A stretch of 6,077 nt of DNA, from contig JALWQP010000065.1 in NCBI GenBank assembly GCA_027083045.1, positions 1-6,077 of the forward strand, in the 5' to 3' direction. The stretch is from Desulfurococcales archaeon. Its GTDB lineage: Archaea; Thermoproteota; Thermoprotei_A; Sulfolobales; Desulfurococcaceae. Of the stretch, positions 5,972-6,077 are shown in pieces. Both the position numbers and the translations under genes were made by a program. How positions within the stretch are numbered: position 1 is the stretch's first letter; every line of letters starts with the position of its first letter. A model generated the notes under the pieces. It did not search any database, was not told the DNA's origin, and saw nothing but the letters and a program-made list of their open reading frames with translations.

Positions 5972-6077
5972 CTTTGCCTGTTTTTGGATCAAACAATAGT
6001 ATTTTGTTCCATTTGATGTGTAGGTAGATTGTGTCACCCATGTTTATTCTCAGCTCTGATGGAGCCTTTGCTCTGAC
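5961..6077 (-). CDS. malK: C-terminal end of a MalK-type ABC transporter ATPase (partial)
   Basis: The last 38 codons and TAA stop of a minus-strand gene whose start lies beyond the window. The visible protein includes APSELRINMGDTIYLHI and KILLFDPKTGKAIV, which match the end of the TOBE/OB-type regulatory domain of sugar-importer ATPases (GD-x-IYL, then LFD-xxTG). No Walker or signature motif is in view, so the call rests on this tail and on the neighbouring malEFG. It would supply ATP hydrolysis to MalFG. It is separated from malEFG by the opposite-strand amylase gene, so it must have its own promoter upstream. Its stop codon lies inside the amylase coding sequence, giving an 11-base tail-to-tail overlap. 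Confidence 0.8.
   Translation of the reverse strand, partial: VRAKAPSELRINMGDTIYLHIKWNKILLFDPKTGKAIV

Noticed and set aside
1..6077. CRISPR array, insertion sequence or attachment site
   Set aside because: No spaced direct repeats, transposase motifs or terminal inverted repeats were seen; nearly all bases belong to the five genes.

Overview
The window looks like chromosomal DNA from a hyperthermophilic crenarchaeon, most likely Desulfurococcales and near Staphylothermus, Desulfurococcus or Thermosphaera. The grounds are heavy use of ATA, AGA and AGG codons, GAGGTG/GTGAT-type ribosome binding sites, TATA-box promoters with short leaders, a Thr-rich stalk on the binding protein, and an amylase whose domain order resembles, from memory, the characterised S. 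marinus maltogenic amylase. The genus is inference; no rRNA or other marker is present.

Layout: minus-strand genes for an ABC sugar importer run leftward as malE (binding protein, 2262-3818), malF (permease, 717-2213) and malG (permease, 1-717, cut by the window edge). MalF and MalG overlap by one base (TGATG) and a 48-base gap separates malE from malF. A 113-base divergent promoter region (3819-3931) separates malE from a plus-strand GH13 maltogenic amylase/cyclomaltodextrinase (3932-5971). The last 117 bases (5961-6077) encode the C-terminal end of a MalK-type ATPase on the minus strand, whose stop codon lies inside the 3' end of the amylase gene (11-base convergent overlap).

How they work together: MalE captures maltodextrins or cyclodextrins at the cell surface, MalFG carries them across the membrane using ATP hydrolysed by MalK, and the amylase, which has no signal peptide, would cleave the imported sugar in the cytoplasm. 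The substrate is inferred from the amylase neighbour.

This is a recognisable maltodextrin uptake and degradation locus rather than a wholly new system. The points worth a second look are a ~190-residue helical extracellular insertion in MalF at the place of the E. coli P2 loop, changed active-site neighbours in the amylase (including loss of a Glu linked to transglycosylation in Thermus maltogenic amylase), a Thr stalk kept at the protein level, a near-symmetric TATA element that could fire in both directions, and the lower GC of the amylase gene relative to the transporter genes.
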